A DNA stretch of 64,000 bases from Motiliproteus sp036961355 (GTDB lineage Bacteria > Pseudomonadota > Gammaproteobacteria > Pseudomonadales > Balneatricaceae): contig JBALVL010000018.1 in NCBI GenBank assembly GCA_036961355.1, positions 1-64,000 of the forward strand. The letters run 5' to 3'. The notes under the pieces are model-generated. The model did no database searches and was not told the DNA's origin. It was given only the letters and a program-made list of their open reading frames with translations. Shown here in pieces: positions 1 through 8,138 of the stretch (positions within the stretch are counted from its first letter, which is position 1; every line of letters begins with the position of its first letter). A program made the translations under genes and the position numbers.

Positions 1-28
1 AGGAACCCTCAAATGAGGATTCCTTTTT
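1..28 (+). terminator. Rho-independent terminator of an upstream gene
   Basis: Arms AGGAA-C-CCTCA (1-11) and TGAGG-A-TTCCT (14-24) pair around a 2-nt loop with one mismatch and run into a T stretch (24-28). It most likely ends a plus-strand gene lying just before the window. Confidence 0.8.
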
Positions 29-279
29 GATCAATAATTGTGGGACAGCAGTGGCCAAACGGCTGCCTTTTTTGGGTTTGGGCTTCTACACATAAAACAC
101 CTGTGGGAGCCGTGTCCCCACGGCGAAAAAACTGCCCTGTTGAACGAAGAACTACGCAGCCCCTATAAGTTGCACATCGGGTCTTTCAGGCTCGGTTTTA
201 GGTTCTTTATCGGTGTGTGCTGATGGTTTTTATTCCGCCCCTCGGCGGGATCATTTTTGACACATCAAAAACAAACCAG

Positions 280-560
280 AAAACGCTTTCCCCACGACTT
301 GCCGACTACGTCGCTTCATTCGGCACATCCATGTGCCTCACCCTGACGGGCAGCCTCCGGCTGTGCAAATTGGCTTCCTGCCAATTTGTCCCTGCGCTTG
401 CTACTTGCCGATGGCCGCCGAGCTTCCCCAGCGGCCAAGACTCAAGGCAATAGGAGGGAACCAGCGCAGCTGGCTAGTCGAGGGGCGCGGCTTCTTTGCT
501 TCTGTTTCTTTGCCTCGTAGCAAAGAAATGAAGTCGCCCGGCGGGGCGAAATAAAGCGCC
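280..560. repeat. Palindrome-rich non-coding block
   Basis: No convincing gene lies in 29-811. This block holds two strong inverted repeats. CAAATTGGC/GCCAATTTG (366-374/380-388) has a 5-nt loop, and TTTCTTTGC/GCAAAGAAA (505-513/520-528) has a 6-nt loop. A GC dyad around CGCCCGGCGGGGCG (535-548) follows. The short ORFs here have low-complexity, gene-unlike translations. The TTTTTGC...GCAAAAA-then-CGCCCGGCGGGGCG arrangement resembles dispersed intergenic repeats seen in Pseudomonas-type genomes. That resemblance is from memory and was not searched. The stretch 560-811 shows nothing I can name except the promoter region of the next gene. Confidence 0.5.
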
Positions 561-811
561 CCATATACTCAATAATCCAGAACAGATCCGACCCATCAGC
601 GAGAGCACCTACGGAGTCGAGTCTTGGATTGAGCCCCCCCGCCCCGCTAACGACGACCCTCACGAGCGTATACGTCCCCATTAGCCGTTTAGCGAATGCT
701 CTATCGGGCTGTACTGATTTAAACTAGCCGCACTCTCAGCCCGACATGATCGGCGATCATGCCCACCCTAGCCTGCTTCCTATTGAACAACACCTCGATC
801 AGGATTGAACG

Positions 812-1627
812 ATGACTCTGACACAACAAAACAACACCACACTATCCACCCCCAGCCGCTTCGGATTACTGCTAACGACCGCAGTTTCAGCACTGCTATT
901 GCTCAGCCCGCTAACCCATGCCGAAACCATCCGTGTTCACATTGCCGACGTCGACACGACCAGTTACACCGATACACTTAAGCAGCTGCGCGGCAAACAC
1001 CATGGCGGCCAGCGCGCTATGCTGCTCGAACTGACCCGAGAGCTGATGCAGGCGATGGATCTGGAGCCCGAGTTGGAAGCGGTCTCGACCAAGCAGGGCA
1101 TCGCAGCGGTCGAAACGGGCCAACTGCAAGCGGTGGCGGGGGTCAGCCGCAGCGGCACGAATCTTAAGTGGGTCGGGCCGTTACAGGTCGACGATATCTG
1201 GTTGTTTCAAAAAAGCGGTAGTGACACCGATTACGAAACCATCGGTAAAAGCGCACTCCAGCAAACGTCGGTTTGTGTTCGTAAAGACAGTGGTCACGAC
1301 ACGCTGTTACAGCAGCAAGGGTTCACCCAGCTGGTGATCGGCAGCTCCTACGACGACTGCTGGGAGCGCGTTATGACGAATAAGGTCGCGCTGGCAAGCC
1401 TTAACCAGACTCTGGTGCCGCTGATTCTGGAGTCCGATGAGGCTATCGCCGCAGCGATCAACAATAGTGGTGTTGCGGTACAGCAAGACAGCCTCTACAT
1501 CGCCTTTTCCGGCGACACCCCCGACGACACCATCCAACAATGGCAAAGCGCGCTGGAGCAGTTACAAGACTCGGCGCTACACAACAGTCTGATCCACCAC
1601 TACTACTGCCAGCAGGATTGCTTTTAA
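812..1627 (+). CDS. Secreted solute-binding-like protein (SBP family 3 type)
   Basis: This 271-residue protein begins with a long signal peptide: a polar first 16 residues, a hydrophobic core at about 18-34, and cleavage near THA-ET. The mature part has the layout of periplasmic amino-acid-binding-like proteins, with a GQLQAVAGVS segment and a Cys pair near residues 155 and 189. Three further Cys sit at the extreme C-terminus (CQQDC), so it may be disulfide bonded. An AGGA lies 9 nt before the ATG. No permease or ATPase gene is adjacent, so it may act as a sensor or chemoreceptor partner rather than a transporter subunit. The substrate is unknown. The family call rests on overall pattern only. 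Confidence 0.6.
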   Translation: MTLTQQNNTTLSTPSRFGLLLTTAVSALLLLSPLTHAETIRVHIADVDTTSYTDTLKQLRGKHHGGQRAMLLELTRELMQAMDLEPELEAVSTKQGIAAVETGQLQAVAGVSRSGTNLKWVGPLQVDDIWLFQKSGSDTDYETIGKSALQQTSVCVRKDSGHDTLLQQQGFTQLVIGSSYDDCWERVMTNKVALASLNQTLVPLILESDEAIAAAINNSGVAVQQDSLYIAFSGDTPDDTIQQWQSALEQLQDSALHNSLIHHYYCQQDCF

Positions 1628-1809
1628 GTGCACCGCATTCAGACCGCCTGCACGCTGCAAACTTTCTACTCTGGTTGCCACTCTATTAGCCCACTCAGGA
1701 GGCTCACTCTCCGCAGCCAGGATCGGCGTGAGCTATCTCAACTCGACTCGGCTGACGCCACCGTGATAAATCGCTATCATTAGCGCCAACTATTCTGCTT
1801 AAATCCCGT

Positions 1810-1834
1810 TCGATCGACACCACCCGTCGATCGA
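1810..1834 (+). promoter_or_regulatory. 5' leader hairpin directly before the ppnP ribosome binding site
   Basis: A perfect 9-bp dyad, TCGATCGAC (1810-1818) and GTCGATCGA (1826-1834), encloses a 7-nt loop. It ends only four bases before the AAGGAA Shine-Dalgarno sequence of ppnP. It could be an mRNA hairpin affecting translation or a DNA-binding operator. Nothing else in 1628-1849 stands out. Confidence 0.5.
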
Positions 1835-1849
1835 CCCAAGGAATCCGTC

Positions 1850-2161
1850 ATGTCCCAGTTCGATAACGTCTCTATCATCAAGCAAGCCACTGTCTATTTC
1901 GACGGTGCCGTCACCAGCCGTGCCGTGCTGTTTGCCGACGGCACCAAAAAAACTTTGGGTATCATGATGCCCGGTGACTACGAATTTGGCACCGAGCAGG
2001 CCGAACTGATGGAGATTATGGCCGGCGAACTAGAAGTACTGCTTCCGGGTGAAACCGAATGGCAATCGATCGTAGGTGGCCAGTCGTTTAATGTTCCGGC
2101 CAACGCCAAGTTCAAACTGCAAATCAAACAGATCACCGATTACTGCTGCTCTTATTTATAG
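1850..2161 (+). CDS. ppnP: Pyrimidine/purine nucleoside phosphorylase PpnP
   Basis: The 103-residue protein matches the small cupin-fold PpnP family (formerly YaiE, DUF1255; 94 residues in E. coli). Family members phosphorolyse purine and pyrimidine nucleosides to free base and ribose-1-phosphate in the cytoplasm. Recognisable stretches include VYFDGAVTSRAVLF, LGIMMPGDYEFGT, EIMAGELEVLLPG and QSFNVPANAKFKL, which give the beta-strand pattern of a single cupin. An AAGGAA site lies 8 nt before the ATG. It is probably monocistronic: a 5' hairpin precedes it and a stem-loop follows immediately. Confidence 0.9.
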   Translation: MSQFDNVSIIKQATVYFDGAVTSRAVLFADGTKKTLGIMMPGDYEFGTEQAELMEIMAGELEVLLPGETEWQSIVGGQSFNVPANAKFKLQIKQITDYCCSYL

Positions 2162-2163
2162 AA

Positions 2164-2199
2164 AGCTATCTATAGAGAGTTATTTATAGATAGCTCTTT
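2164..2199 (+). terminator. Stem-loop terminator after ppnP
   Basis: AGCTATCTATA (2164-2174) pairs perfectly with TATAGATAGCT (2185-2195) and a short CTTT follows. The stem is long but AT-rich and the T tract is weak, so termination may be partial. Confidence 0.6.
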
Positions 2200-2259
2200 A
2201 GCCATAATGGTCCAGCAGCCGTTACCCCTCCACCGTTACCGACAAAAAGAGCTACCGCA

Positions 2260-2793
2260 ATGAGTTCGCTTAAAGACCAACTACTCAGCGCCGGACTGGT
2301 GAACAAGAAACAGGTTCAGCAAGCCAAGAAGCAGAAGCACAAACAGAAGCAGACCGGTCAGGCGACCGACGAGCAGCAAGCCCGTCAGCGTGTCGAGCAG
2401 GCGAAAGCGGATAAGGTCGCCCACGATCGTGAATTAAACCTGCAGCGCAAGCAAGCCGCCGAGCAAAAGGCGATCACCGCGCAGATCAAACAATTGATCG
2501 AATCGAATCAGGTGCAGTGTAACGACGGCGAAGTGGTTTATAACTTTACCGACGGCACCAAAATCAAGCGACTGCACCTCAACGACCTGCTGATCACCCA
2601 GCTGAGCCGCGGTTTGCTGGCGATTGTAAAACTCGGTGAGGGCTACGCACTGGTTCCGGGCAAGGTGGCGGAGCGGATCGCCCAGCGCGATGAATCGATT
2701 ATCTTGGTACGGCACGATCCGTCGGCTGAAGCGGAAGTGGATGAAGACGATCCGTACGCTGATTACCAGATCCCCGATGACCTGATGTGGTAA
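2260..2793 (+). CDS. yaiL: DUF2058 family protein (YaiL-like)
   Basis: This 177-residue cytoplasmic protein has the DUF2058 pattern. The start MSSLKDQLLSAGLVNKKQVQ is followed by a Lys/Gln-rich helical region (20-85), a compact domain at about 86-155 and an acidic end, DEDDPYADYQIPDDLMW. E. coli YaiL is about the same length. The biochemical function is not established. It lies 98 bp after ppnP, separated by a stem-loop. Confidence 0.85.
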   Translation: MSSLKDQLLSAGLVNKKQVQQAKKQKHKQKQTGQATDEQQARQRVEQAKADKVAHDRELNLQRKQAAEQKAITAQIKQLIESNQVQCNDGEVVYNFTDGTKIKRLHLNDLLITQLSRGLLAIVKLGEGYALVPGKVAERIAQRDESIILVRHDPSAEAEVDEDDPYADYQIPDDLMW

Positions 2794-2839
2794 CGACACT
2801 AAAGAGGCTGCTAATGACCGCTATGAGCGAGAGCACAAC

Positions 2840-3163
2840 GTGAACCTACAGCTAAGCGATCTACTCTGGTGGTTTGGTCTGGGGCTAGTGGCGTATAGCT
2901 GGTGGCATGGCCGGGGCCTGAAAGACGGCGCATTACGCACGGTTAAAAAATACTGTGACGAGCAGGACCTGCAGTTACTCGATCAGACGTTGATCCTTAG
3001 TAGCTTCCGTCCGCAATTGAGCCGCGACAGCTTATTGTGTTTGCGTCGCCGTTACCGTTTTGAATTTTCAACCACCGGGGACGAGCGTTATCAGGGCATT
3101 ATCACCCTGGCGGGTAAACGTATCGTATCGATCGATACCGATCCGCACCGGATGCCGCAGTAA
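2840..3163 (+). CDS. DUF3301 domain-containing membrane-anchored protein
   Basis: This 107-residue protein has one N-terminal hydrophobic segment (LLWWFGLGLVAYSWWHG, about residues 8-24) and a soluble domain with LLDQTLILSSFRPQLSRDS and RRRYRFEFSTTGDERYQG, which match the DUF3301 pattern. The function is unknown. The start is GTG: the two ATGs just upstream (2814, 2823) are in other frames. The Shine-Dalgarno is poor (GAGAG about 6 nt before). It follows the DUF2058 gene by 46 bp and probably shares its transcript. Confidence 0.75.
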   Translation: MNLQLSDLLWWFGLGLVAYSWWHGRGLKDGALRTVKKYCDEQDLQLLDQTLILSSFRPQLSRDSLLCLRRRYRFEFSTTGDERYQGIITLAGKRIVSIDTDPHRMPQ

Positions 3164-3211
3164 TAGAAAGGGAAGAGGAAGAAAGGAAAAAGCTAACTAC
3201 CACACCTTCAT

Positions 3212-3250
3212 AAAAAATCCGCCATAAGGGTCACCCTATGGCGGGTTTTT
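3212..3250. terminator. Bidirectional terminator between convergent genes
   Basis: CCGCCAT (3219-3225) pairs with ATGGCGG with an inner AGGGT/ACCCT stem. A6 lies before and T5 after the stem. It serves the DUF3301 gene (+) and slyD (-). Confidence 0.85.
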
Positions 3251-3300
3251 ATAAAGTAGAGCCCAGCCAAAAAACTTAACGGCAAGGCTTGGGTAAAAAT

Positions 3301-3780
3301 TTAGTGGTCACAGCCTTCACCATGAATGTGACCGTGCTCCAGCTCGTCAGCGGCTGCATCACGCACGTCCATCACTTCAACCTTAAAGTTCAGCGTCTGC
3401 CCCGCCAGTGGATGGTTACCATCAACCGTCACTTCATCCCCTTCAACACGAGTCACCAGTACCGATACCGGACCACCGGCGGTGGTGGCTTCAAACCGCA
3501 TATCGACACTGATATCTTCGACACCGGCAAACGCATCACGCGGTACCGTCTGAATCATCTCTTCAACAACCGGCCCGTAACCCTCTTCCGGTGTTACGCT
3601 AATCTCCAGAGAATCACCCTGCTGCTTACCAAACAGCTCTTTCTCCAATCCCGGAATCATATTGCCGTGGCCGTGCAGATAGGCCATCGGCTCAGCGCCG
3701 TCAGAACTATCAAGCACCTCACCGTCGGAGTTGGTTAGGGTGTAGTGGATCAACGCCACTTTGTTGTCAGAGATTTGCAT
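3301..3780 (-). CDS. slyD: FKBP-type peptidyl-prolyl isomerase SlyD
   Basis: The 159-residue protein is a SlyD-type FKBP with the insert-in-flap layout. An N-terminal FKBP half (ALIHYTLTNSDGEVLDSS, GHGNMIPGLEKELFGK) is interrupted at about residues 70-120 by the IF chaperone domain (PEEGYGP...VDGNHPLAG). It then resumes with the last FKBP strand (LNFKVEVMDVRDA). The His/Cys-rich end HGHIHGEGCDH is a short version of the SlyD metal-binding tail that handles Ni(II). It acts in the cytoplasm as prolyl isomerase, chaperone and nickel-handling factor. The gene is monocistronic and converges on the DUF3301 gene. Confidence 0.92.
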   Translation of the reverse strand: MQISDNKVALIHYTLTNSDGEVLDSSDGAEPMAYLHGHGNMIPGLEKELFGKQQGDSLEISVTPEEGYGPVVEEMIQTVPRDAFAGVEDISVDMRFEATTAGGPVSVLVTRVEGDEVTVDGNHPLAGQTLNFKVEVMDVRDAAADELEHGHIHGEGCDH

Positions 3781-3996
3781 ATCCAGGTTCCAATGATCAA
3801 AGAATAAAGCGATATGGTAGCGACTTTATCAAGCGCTGAAAAGAGAGCGTGATAACCGAATACTCATAATAAACGACCTGGGCGATGGCCAATTCTTTGG
3901 CTTATCGGGACCAATAGCACCCGGCAACGGTGGATCACTAGCTTGCACCGGATCAGGCGGCCACTATATGATGCGGACCTATGAGGATTTTGCTGT

Positions 3997-4911
3997 ATGT
4001 CATTTGAAATAACGTCGTCCGCTTCCACTACCGCACCAATGTCGGTTAAACGCCGCCAAGTTTTCGAACAACTCGGGTTGATCCCTTACCTTGAACAGCG
4101 CCGAACGCTATCGCTGACCGAGCTGCCACTTCACTGCGAATACTACCTGCACAGCGACGACGCTCCGTGGATTCTGTTTATCCCGGGTATCGGCACCTAC
4201 AGCGAACTTTACTGTGAGATGCTGTCGAAACTATCGCTACAAGGCTTTAACTGTATAAGCGTCGACCTGCCGGGACACGGTTACTCCGGTGGCGATCGGG
4301 GTGATTACCGGTTCGATACGCTGATCGAACAGTTAAAACAGGTGCTTGATCATATCGAGCAGCACTACAACGGTCCTATCGGTGTGTTCGGCTGTTCCAT
4401 TGGCTCGCGTATCGGTTTGGCGCTGGCGGAGCAAGACTCTCGAGTCAAAGCCCTGATGTGTCACACGCTGTTTCTCAACGAACTGGCACCGGATATGTTC
4501 CACAGTATGGGTTGGCAAGCGCTGTCGTTTAGCTGCCAGTTTATGCCCGGCATGAGCGTTGATTTTCGTACCTTCATCGACATCGATAACCTGCTAAGCC
4601 ATAACCCGATGGGGGAGTTTGCCCGCGACGACTCCAAGCTGGTGTGGAACTACCCGATGGCAACACTGGAAAGTGTCTATAACGCCCCCAGTAAGATTCT
4701 CCATCAAACGCTCGGAATCCCGGCTTCTATCATTATCGGCGAGCGTGATGATGTGCTCTACCCCGCCTATGTCCGCCGCTTAATCAAAGAAAGCGCCCAG
4801 CCGTTCGACCTGTTTGAAGTGGAAGGTGCTGCGCATATGTTACCGTTTGATCAGGTCGATGTTACAGTCGAGACCAGTGCTCAATGGTTTAGCGAAGCAT
4901 TTTCCAGCTAA
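3997..4911 (+). CDS. Alpha/beta-fold hydrolase (serine hydrolase / lysophospholipase-like)
   Basis: This 304-residue cytoplasmic protein has a complete alpha/beta hydrolase signature. The oxyanion region is FIPGIGTYSE, strand/turn DLPGHGYSGGDRGD is at about 90-103, the nucleophile elbow GCSIGS has Ser134, an acid lies in GERDD (Asp251 or 252), and His280 is in EGAAHMLPFD. A lid of about 70 residues (150-230) is rich in aromatic and Met residues. The substrate cannot be read from the sequence; small ester or monoglyceride hydrolysis is possible. A following lipoprotein gene starts 96 bp downstream on the same strand. Confidence 0.8.
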   Translation: MSFEITSSASTTAPMSVKRRQVFEQLGLIPYLEQRRTLSLTELPLHCEYYLHSDDAPWILFIPGIGTYSELYCEMLSKLSLQGFNCISVDLPGHGYSGGDRGDYRFDTLIEQLKQVLDHIEQHYNGPIGVFGCSIGSRIGLALAEQDSRVKALMCHTLFLNELAPDMFHSMGWQALSFSCQFMPGMSVDFRTFIDIDNLLSHNPMGEFARDDSKLVWNYPMATLESVYNAPSKILHQTLGIPASIIIGERDDVLYPAYVRRLIKESAQPFDLFEVEGAAHMLPFDQVDVTVETSAQWFSEAFSS

Positions 4912-5007
4912 CCCTAAAGCCATCTGCTGGCGGCCGAATAATGGTTATCTCAAACCAGCCGCCAGCGTAAACCAGCGCAATAGCAAAATCGGGAAGGGAG
5001 TACTCCG

Positions 5008-5649
5008 ATGTTTAGAATCGCACTACTGCTGCTGGTCAGCACATTGATCGGTGCCTGCTCGCCCTCCTACGAGGCCGAGTACAACGCAGCCCTGCAGGAG
5101 CTTGAAGCGACCAAACAACAGCTGGCGACGCTGCAACAAAAGCTCAATAGCGCCGACCATGAAACCCGCAGCAAAATTTACTCTCTGGTTCGACGCGCAA
5201 GCACCCACCTCAACGCCAAGCAGATGGATACCGCTATCGTGGATATGATCCAGCAGGAGCTGAGTTTACTGGCTAAAAGCTACAGCCAACTCAACAACAG
5301 CACAGGCCTAGCCGCCGTCACAGCCCGTTTTTACAGTGAAAAACTCAGACTGATACTTGATCTTAAACAGCAGAGTGCGCGGGCGTATGATCGCCAATAC
5401 ACCGCTTGTTTAGCCGATCTCGATAACCGAGGCAGTAAAACCGAGTTAAGCACTATGCTCTGCGAAGTGCAGGCCAATGCTGCAGGTCGCCAGCCGCAAC
5501 TGCAACTGAACGCAAACCTGATCGCCTTTAACCAACAGAGCAAACACTTAAAGACCGCCCGACAGAATGATTCATCGATATCCACCGAGCAGCTCGAAAG
5601 CCAATACCTCAACGTGGTCGAGCAGCAGTTGGCCGATAACGCTCACTAA
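5008..5649 (+). CDS. Hypothetical lipoprotein with coiled coil
   Basis: I do not recognise the family. The 213-residue product starts MFRIALLLLVSTLIGAC, a lipoprotein signal with lipobox LIGAC and lipidated Cys17. A coiled coil (about 22-52, ALQELEATKQQLATLQQKL) comes next, then an all-helical remainder rich in Gln, Leu and Ala. Residue +2 after Cys is Ser, consistent with outer-membrane sorting by Lol. Two further Cys (about 135 and 152) could form a periplasmic disulfide. GGGAG lies 9 nt before the ATG. It could be a periplasmic stalk or scaffold protein, but no role is supported by the neighbours. Confidence 0.65.
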   Translation: MFRIALLLLVSTLIGACSPSYEAEYNAALQELEATKQQLATLQQKLNSADHETRSKIYSLVRRASTHLNAKQMDTAIVDMIQQELSLLAKSYSQLNNSTGLAAVTARFYSEKLRLILDLKQQSARAYDRQYTACLADLDNRGSKTELSTMLCEVQANAAGRQPQLQLNANLIAFNQQSKHLKTARQNDSSISTEQLESQYLNVVEQQLADNAH

Positions 5650-5784
5650 CACAGTCGTGTTTTTCTTCCCCGCAGAACCCAACGCGAATTTGCTGAGCCA
5701 GATCAACAAGTCGAAACTCAATAAGATTGTGACTTGTTATCGACCAACCGCTTGTTAAGCTAGCCCCTTAGTCGCTATCCACTG

Positions 5785-6996
5785 TTGGACCTCTTCGTGC
5801 CAGATCGCCTGCAACCGCTTTTCTTTCTGTTCTTACCGCTACTGGCCTTTGCTTGTCTCTACTATTTCCTGCCACAACTGCCTTTTTTTTCGTCACCCTG
5901 GGAGGAGGTACTGCCGTCACTGCCCTACGTGCTGGGAGCGCTGATTGCGATACTCGGCTGGCACTTCAACAGTGGCCGCAGCCTGCTGGCCGGGTCGCTG
6001 GTGCTGATCACCTACATCGGCATCCAGCAATCCGCCGGTTCCGACTCCTTGCTCTACCAACTGTCGCTACTGGTACTGATCCCCGCCAACCTCGCCGTGA
6101 TAGCTTGGTATCACGAACGCGGCTTGGTCAGCCCGGTCGCCCTACTTCGGCTGGCTGTGATCGGCCTGCAACTACTGGCGATCATTCTGCTGATTGAACA
6201 CCAGCCACAACAGCTGCGACAGTGGCTATACCTGCAACCGCAGTACCTGCCGGCTCTGCCCCTGCCTCTGATGGTGATGGCAAGCTTAGCTCTCAGTTTT
6301 ACCGCCCTACTCGTTCGCCTGATGATCCATACCGAGCGCTTCAACGCTTACCTGCTACTCAGCGCTATCATCTGCTGCACCCTGATCGTACAGCCCTTGT
6401 CTAGCAGGGAGCTGAGTCTGATCATCTCGCTGGCATTAGCACTCTGGCTATTCGGACTATTCAGGCACAGCCATAGCCTGGCCTACCTGGATGACCTGAC
6501 GGGCCTGCCCGGACGGCGGGCACTAAACGAGCATCTCATGCGACTGGGACGACAGCACTGTCTGGCAATGCTCGATGTCGATCATTTCAAGAAGTTTAAC
6601 GACACCTACGGCCATGATATCGGTGACCAAGTACTGAAGCTGGTAGCGGCAAAGCTGGGTAAAGTACGAATGGGGAAGGCCTACCGTTATGGCGGCGAAG
6701 AGTTCTGCGTGGTGTTCTCGGGCCGCAGTTTACAACAAACGCTGGAACCCTTAGAGGAGATCCGCCAGGCGATCGAAGATGCCCGACTACACCTGCGCAG
6801 TGACCAGCGGCCAAAAGACAACGAGCAGGGCAAAAAACAACGCGGCACTAACAACAAGCCAGTACAGGGGCAGAGTGTTTCGGTCACCATCAGTATCGGT
6901 GTCGCCGAACAGCAAGCTAAAGCCAACACCCTCAAGGCTGCCGATAAAGCGCTCTACAAAGCCAAAGACAGTGGTCGTAACAAGGTGTGTCACTAA
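5785..6996 (+). CDS. Membrane-bound diguanylate cyclase (GGDEF)
   Basis: This protein of about 403 residues has an N-terminal region with seven or so hydrophobic segments (residues 12-225), then a GGDEF domain (233-400). Its signature GGEEF (303-307) and LDVDHFKKFNDTYGHDIGD metal/substrate segment predict c-di-GMP synthesis. The RxxD inhibitory site is absent (RMGK in its place), so product feedback may be lost. A charged insert, roughly 340-362, interrupts the domain before SVTISIGVA. A stop at 5761 limits the start; TTG at 5785 or GTG at 5797 are the options, both with weak ribosome binding sites. The sensed signal is unknown. Confidence 0.8.
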   Translation: MDLFVPDRLQPLFFLFLPLLAFACLYYFLPQLPFFSSPWEEVLPSLPYVLGALIAILGWHFNSGRSLLAGSLVLITYIGIQQSAGSDSLLYQLSLLVLIPANLAVIAWYHERGLVSPVALLRLAVIGLQLLAIILLIEHQPQQLRQWLYLQPQYLPALPLPLMVMASLALSFTALLVRLMIHTERFNAYLLLSAIICCTLIVQPLSSRELSLIISLALALWLFGLFRHSHSLAYLDDLTGLPGRRALNEHLMRLGRQHCLAMLDVDHFKKFNDTYGHDIGDQVLKLVAAKLGKVRMGKAYRYGGEEFCVVFSGRSLQQTLEPLEEIRQAIEDARLHLRSDQRPKDNEQGKKQRGTNNKPVQGQSVSVTISIGVAEQQAKANTLKAADKALYKAKDSGRNKVCH

Positions 6997-7071
6997 CTGC
7001 CTCGCGACGACTCGGTCGCATAGTTCGGTCGCTACTGTCCGATCACGGCAATGTAAAAACTGCAGACAATA

Positions 7072-7106
7072 AAAAGCCCCTGCAAGCGATGCCTACAGGG
7101 GCTTTT
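7072..7106. terminator. Bidirectional terminator between GGDEF gene and phasin 1
   Basis: AAAAGCCCCTG (7072-7082) pairs with CAGGGGCTTTT (7096-7106). The A and T runs within the stem serve as T tracts in both directions. It separates the converging GGDEF (+) and phasin (-) genes. Confidence 0.9.
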
Positions 7107-7124
7107 AAAAATAGCGCTTAACGA

Positions 7125-7490
7125 TTAAGCCGTTTTAGCAGTCGCCTGCTTAACAACTTTTTCAACTTCAGCAGTAGCGGTCTTAGCAGACTCTTCCAGT
7201 ACTGAGGTGTAAGCGTTTTTTACTTCAGAGAAAGCAGCAATGCTTTGCTCGGTGGTGTTAGTCATCTTGGCTTCAAGCGCCTTGTAGAACTGAACCTGAA
7301 GCTCCAGAGCTGCTTTGGGATCTTTGCACTGAGAAAGCGCCTGGAACTGCTCCATGCTGGCGTTAACAACGTCAGTCAGAGTATCTTTTTGCACGCTGGC
7401 CAGAGTTTCCAAAACCTTTTTGTTGGTCTCAGCCAGGTCCATTACAGGCTTCATGCGGTTGGTCATCTCTTCAATCATGTTCTCGTACAT
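7125..7490 (-). CDS. phaP: Phasin family protein 1
   Basis: The 121-residue, all-helical protein matches the phasin_2 pattern of polyhydroxyalkanoate granule-surface proteins: MYENMIEEMTNRMKPVMDLAETNKK, ALEAKMTNTTEQSIAAFSE, and an Ala/Lys-rich tail ending KQATAKTA. Phasins coat PHA granules and control their size and number. The start at 7490 is chosen because GAGGAAA lies 6 nt upstream and it aligns with the paralogue at 7747-8106. A longer reading frame to 7550 adds only residues lying in the untranslated leader. It has its own consensus promoter and operator-like dyads. PHA synthase genes are not in the window. Confidence 0.88.
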   Translation of the reverse strand: MYENMIEEMTNRMKPVMDLAETNKKVLETLASVQKDTLTDVVNASMEQFQALSQCKDPKAALELQVQFYKALEAKMTNTTEQSIAAFSEVKNAYTSVLEESAKTATAEVEKVVKQATAKTA

Positions 7491-7590
7491 AGGTATTTCC
7501 TCATAGGTTAGAAAAACGTTTCTTTCGAACTGTCTGTTGGACAACACCACTGAAGGAGTCCGGCCTGCTGACCTTATTACACTTTATATC

Positions 7591-7667
7591 ATTGTGCGGC
7601 GCAGCAATATGAATCCACTATAGCATTGGAAGAGAGACTGTCAACATTATTTTTCGCGCTGCACAAT
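7591..7667 (-). promoter_or_regulatory. Phasin 1 promoter with flanking TGC-N3-GCA operators
   Basis: Read on the minus strand, TTGACA (7644-7639) and TATAGT (7622-7617) are spaced by 16 nt. A dyad with core TGC-GGC-GCA (7595-7603) lies just after the expected start point. An imperfect copy, TGC-AGC-GCG, lies upstream of -35 (about 7655-7665). The transcript would carry a leader of about 120 nt. The arrangement repeats at phasin 2, and the dyad resembles CTGC-N3-4-GCAG sites described for PhaR-type regulators. Confidence 0.75.
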
Positions 7668-7691
7668 AGCAACCTTGTTGAAGCCCCAGGC

Positions 7692-7730
7692 AAAAAAAAT
7701 CCCCTGCCGTGTTGCCACCGCAGGGGATCT
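7692..7730 (-). terminator. Terminator of phasin 2
   Basis: ATCCCCTGC (7699-7707) pairs with GCAGGGGAT (7720-7728). On the minus strand the stem is followed by T8 (7699-7692). Confidence 0.9.
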
Positions 7731-7746
7731 TTTGAAGCCGCTGGAA

Positions 7747-8106
7747 TTACTTGCCAGTCGCTTTCTTAACAGCGCCTTCGAATTCAGCAGCCGCTTTCTG
7801 CGCTGCCTCTTCGACGGTAGATACGTAAGCTTCTTTAGCTTCGCTGATAGCAGCAATGCTCTTCTCAGCAGTATCGGTCATCTTAGCTTCCAGGTCTTTA
7901 TAGAACTTAACCTGTAGGTCCAAAGCAGCCTGAGGCTCTTTGCACTGTGCTACAGCTTTGAACTGCTCCAGACTAGCGGCAACAACTTCTTGCAGAGAAT
8001 CTTTCTGCACAGAGGCCAGCTTTTCCATCGCTTTCTTGTTGGTTTCAGCCAGATCCAGTACAGGCTGCATGCGGGCTTTCATCTCTTCCATCATGTTATC
8101 GTACAT
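7747..8106 (-). CDS. phaP: Phasin family protein 2
   Basis: This paralogue of the neighbouring phasin has about 119 residues. It shares MYDNMMEEMKARMQPVLDLAETNKK, FKAVAQCKEPQAALDLQ and KSIAAISEAKEAYVS with it, so the pair arose by tandem duplication. It should bind PHA granules. Two in-frame ATGs exist, at 8112 and 8106. The AAAAGG site is only 2 nt from the first but 8 nt from the second, and the second aligns with phasin 1, so 8106 is preferred. It has its own promoter and terminator, so the two phasins can be expressed separately from similar control regions. Confidence 0.88.
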   Translation of the reverse strand: MYDNMMEEMKARMQPVLDLAETNKKAMEKLASVQKDSLQEVVAASLEQFKAVAQCKEPQAALDLQVKFYKDLEAKMTDTAEKSIAAISEAKEAYVSTVEEAAQKAAAEFEGAVKKATGK

Positions 8107-8138
8107 TGCCATTACCTTTTCTTTAGGGGTTTTAGATA

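Noticed and set aside
217..554. Short frames in the palindromic block near the window start
   Set aside because: They overlap each other and strong inverted repeats, lack ribosome binding sites and have gene-unlike composition.
7491..7550. N-terminal extension of phasin 1 (20 extra residues)
   Set aside because: The extension covers the mRNA leader and the ribosome binding site, and the paralogue starts at the internal Met.
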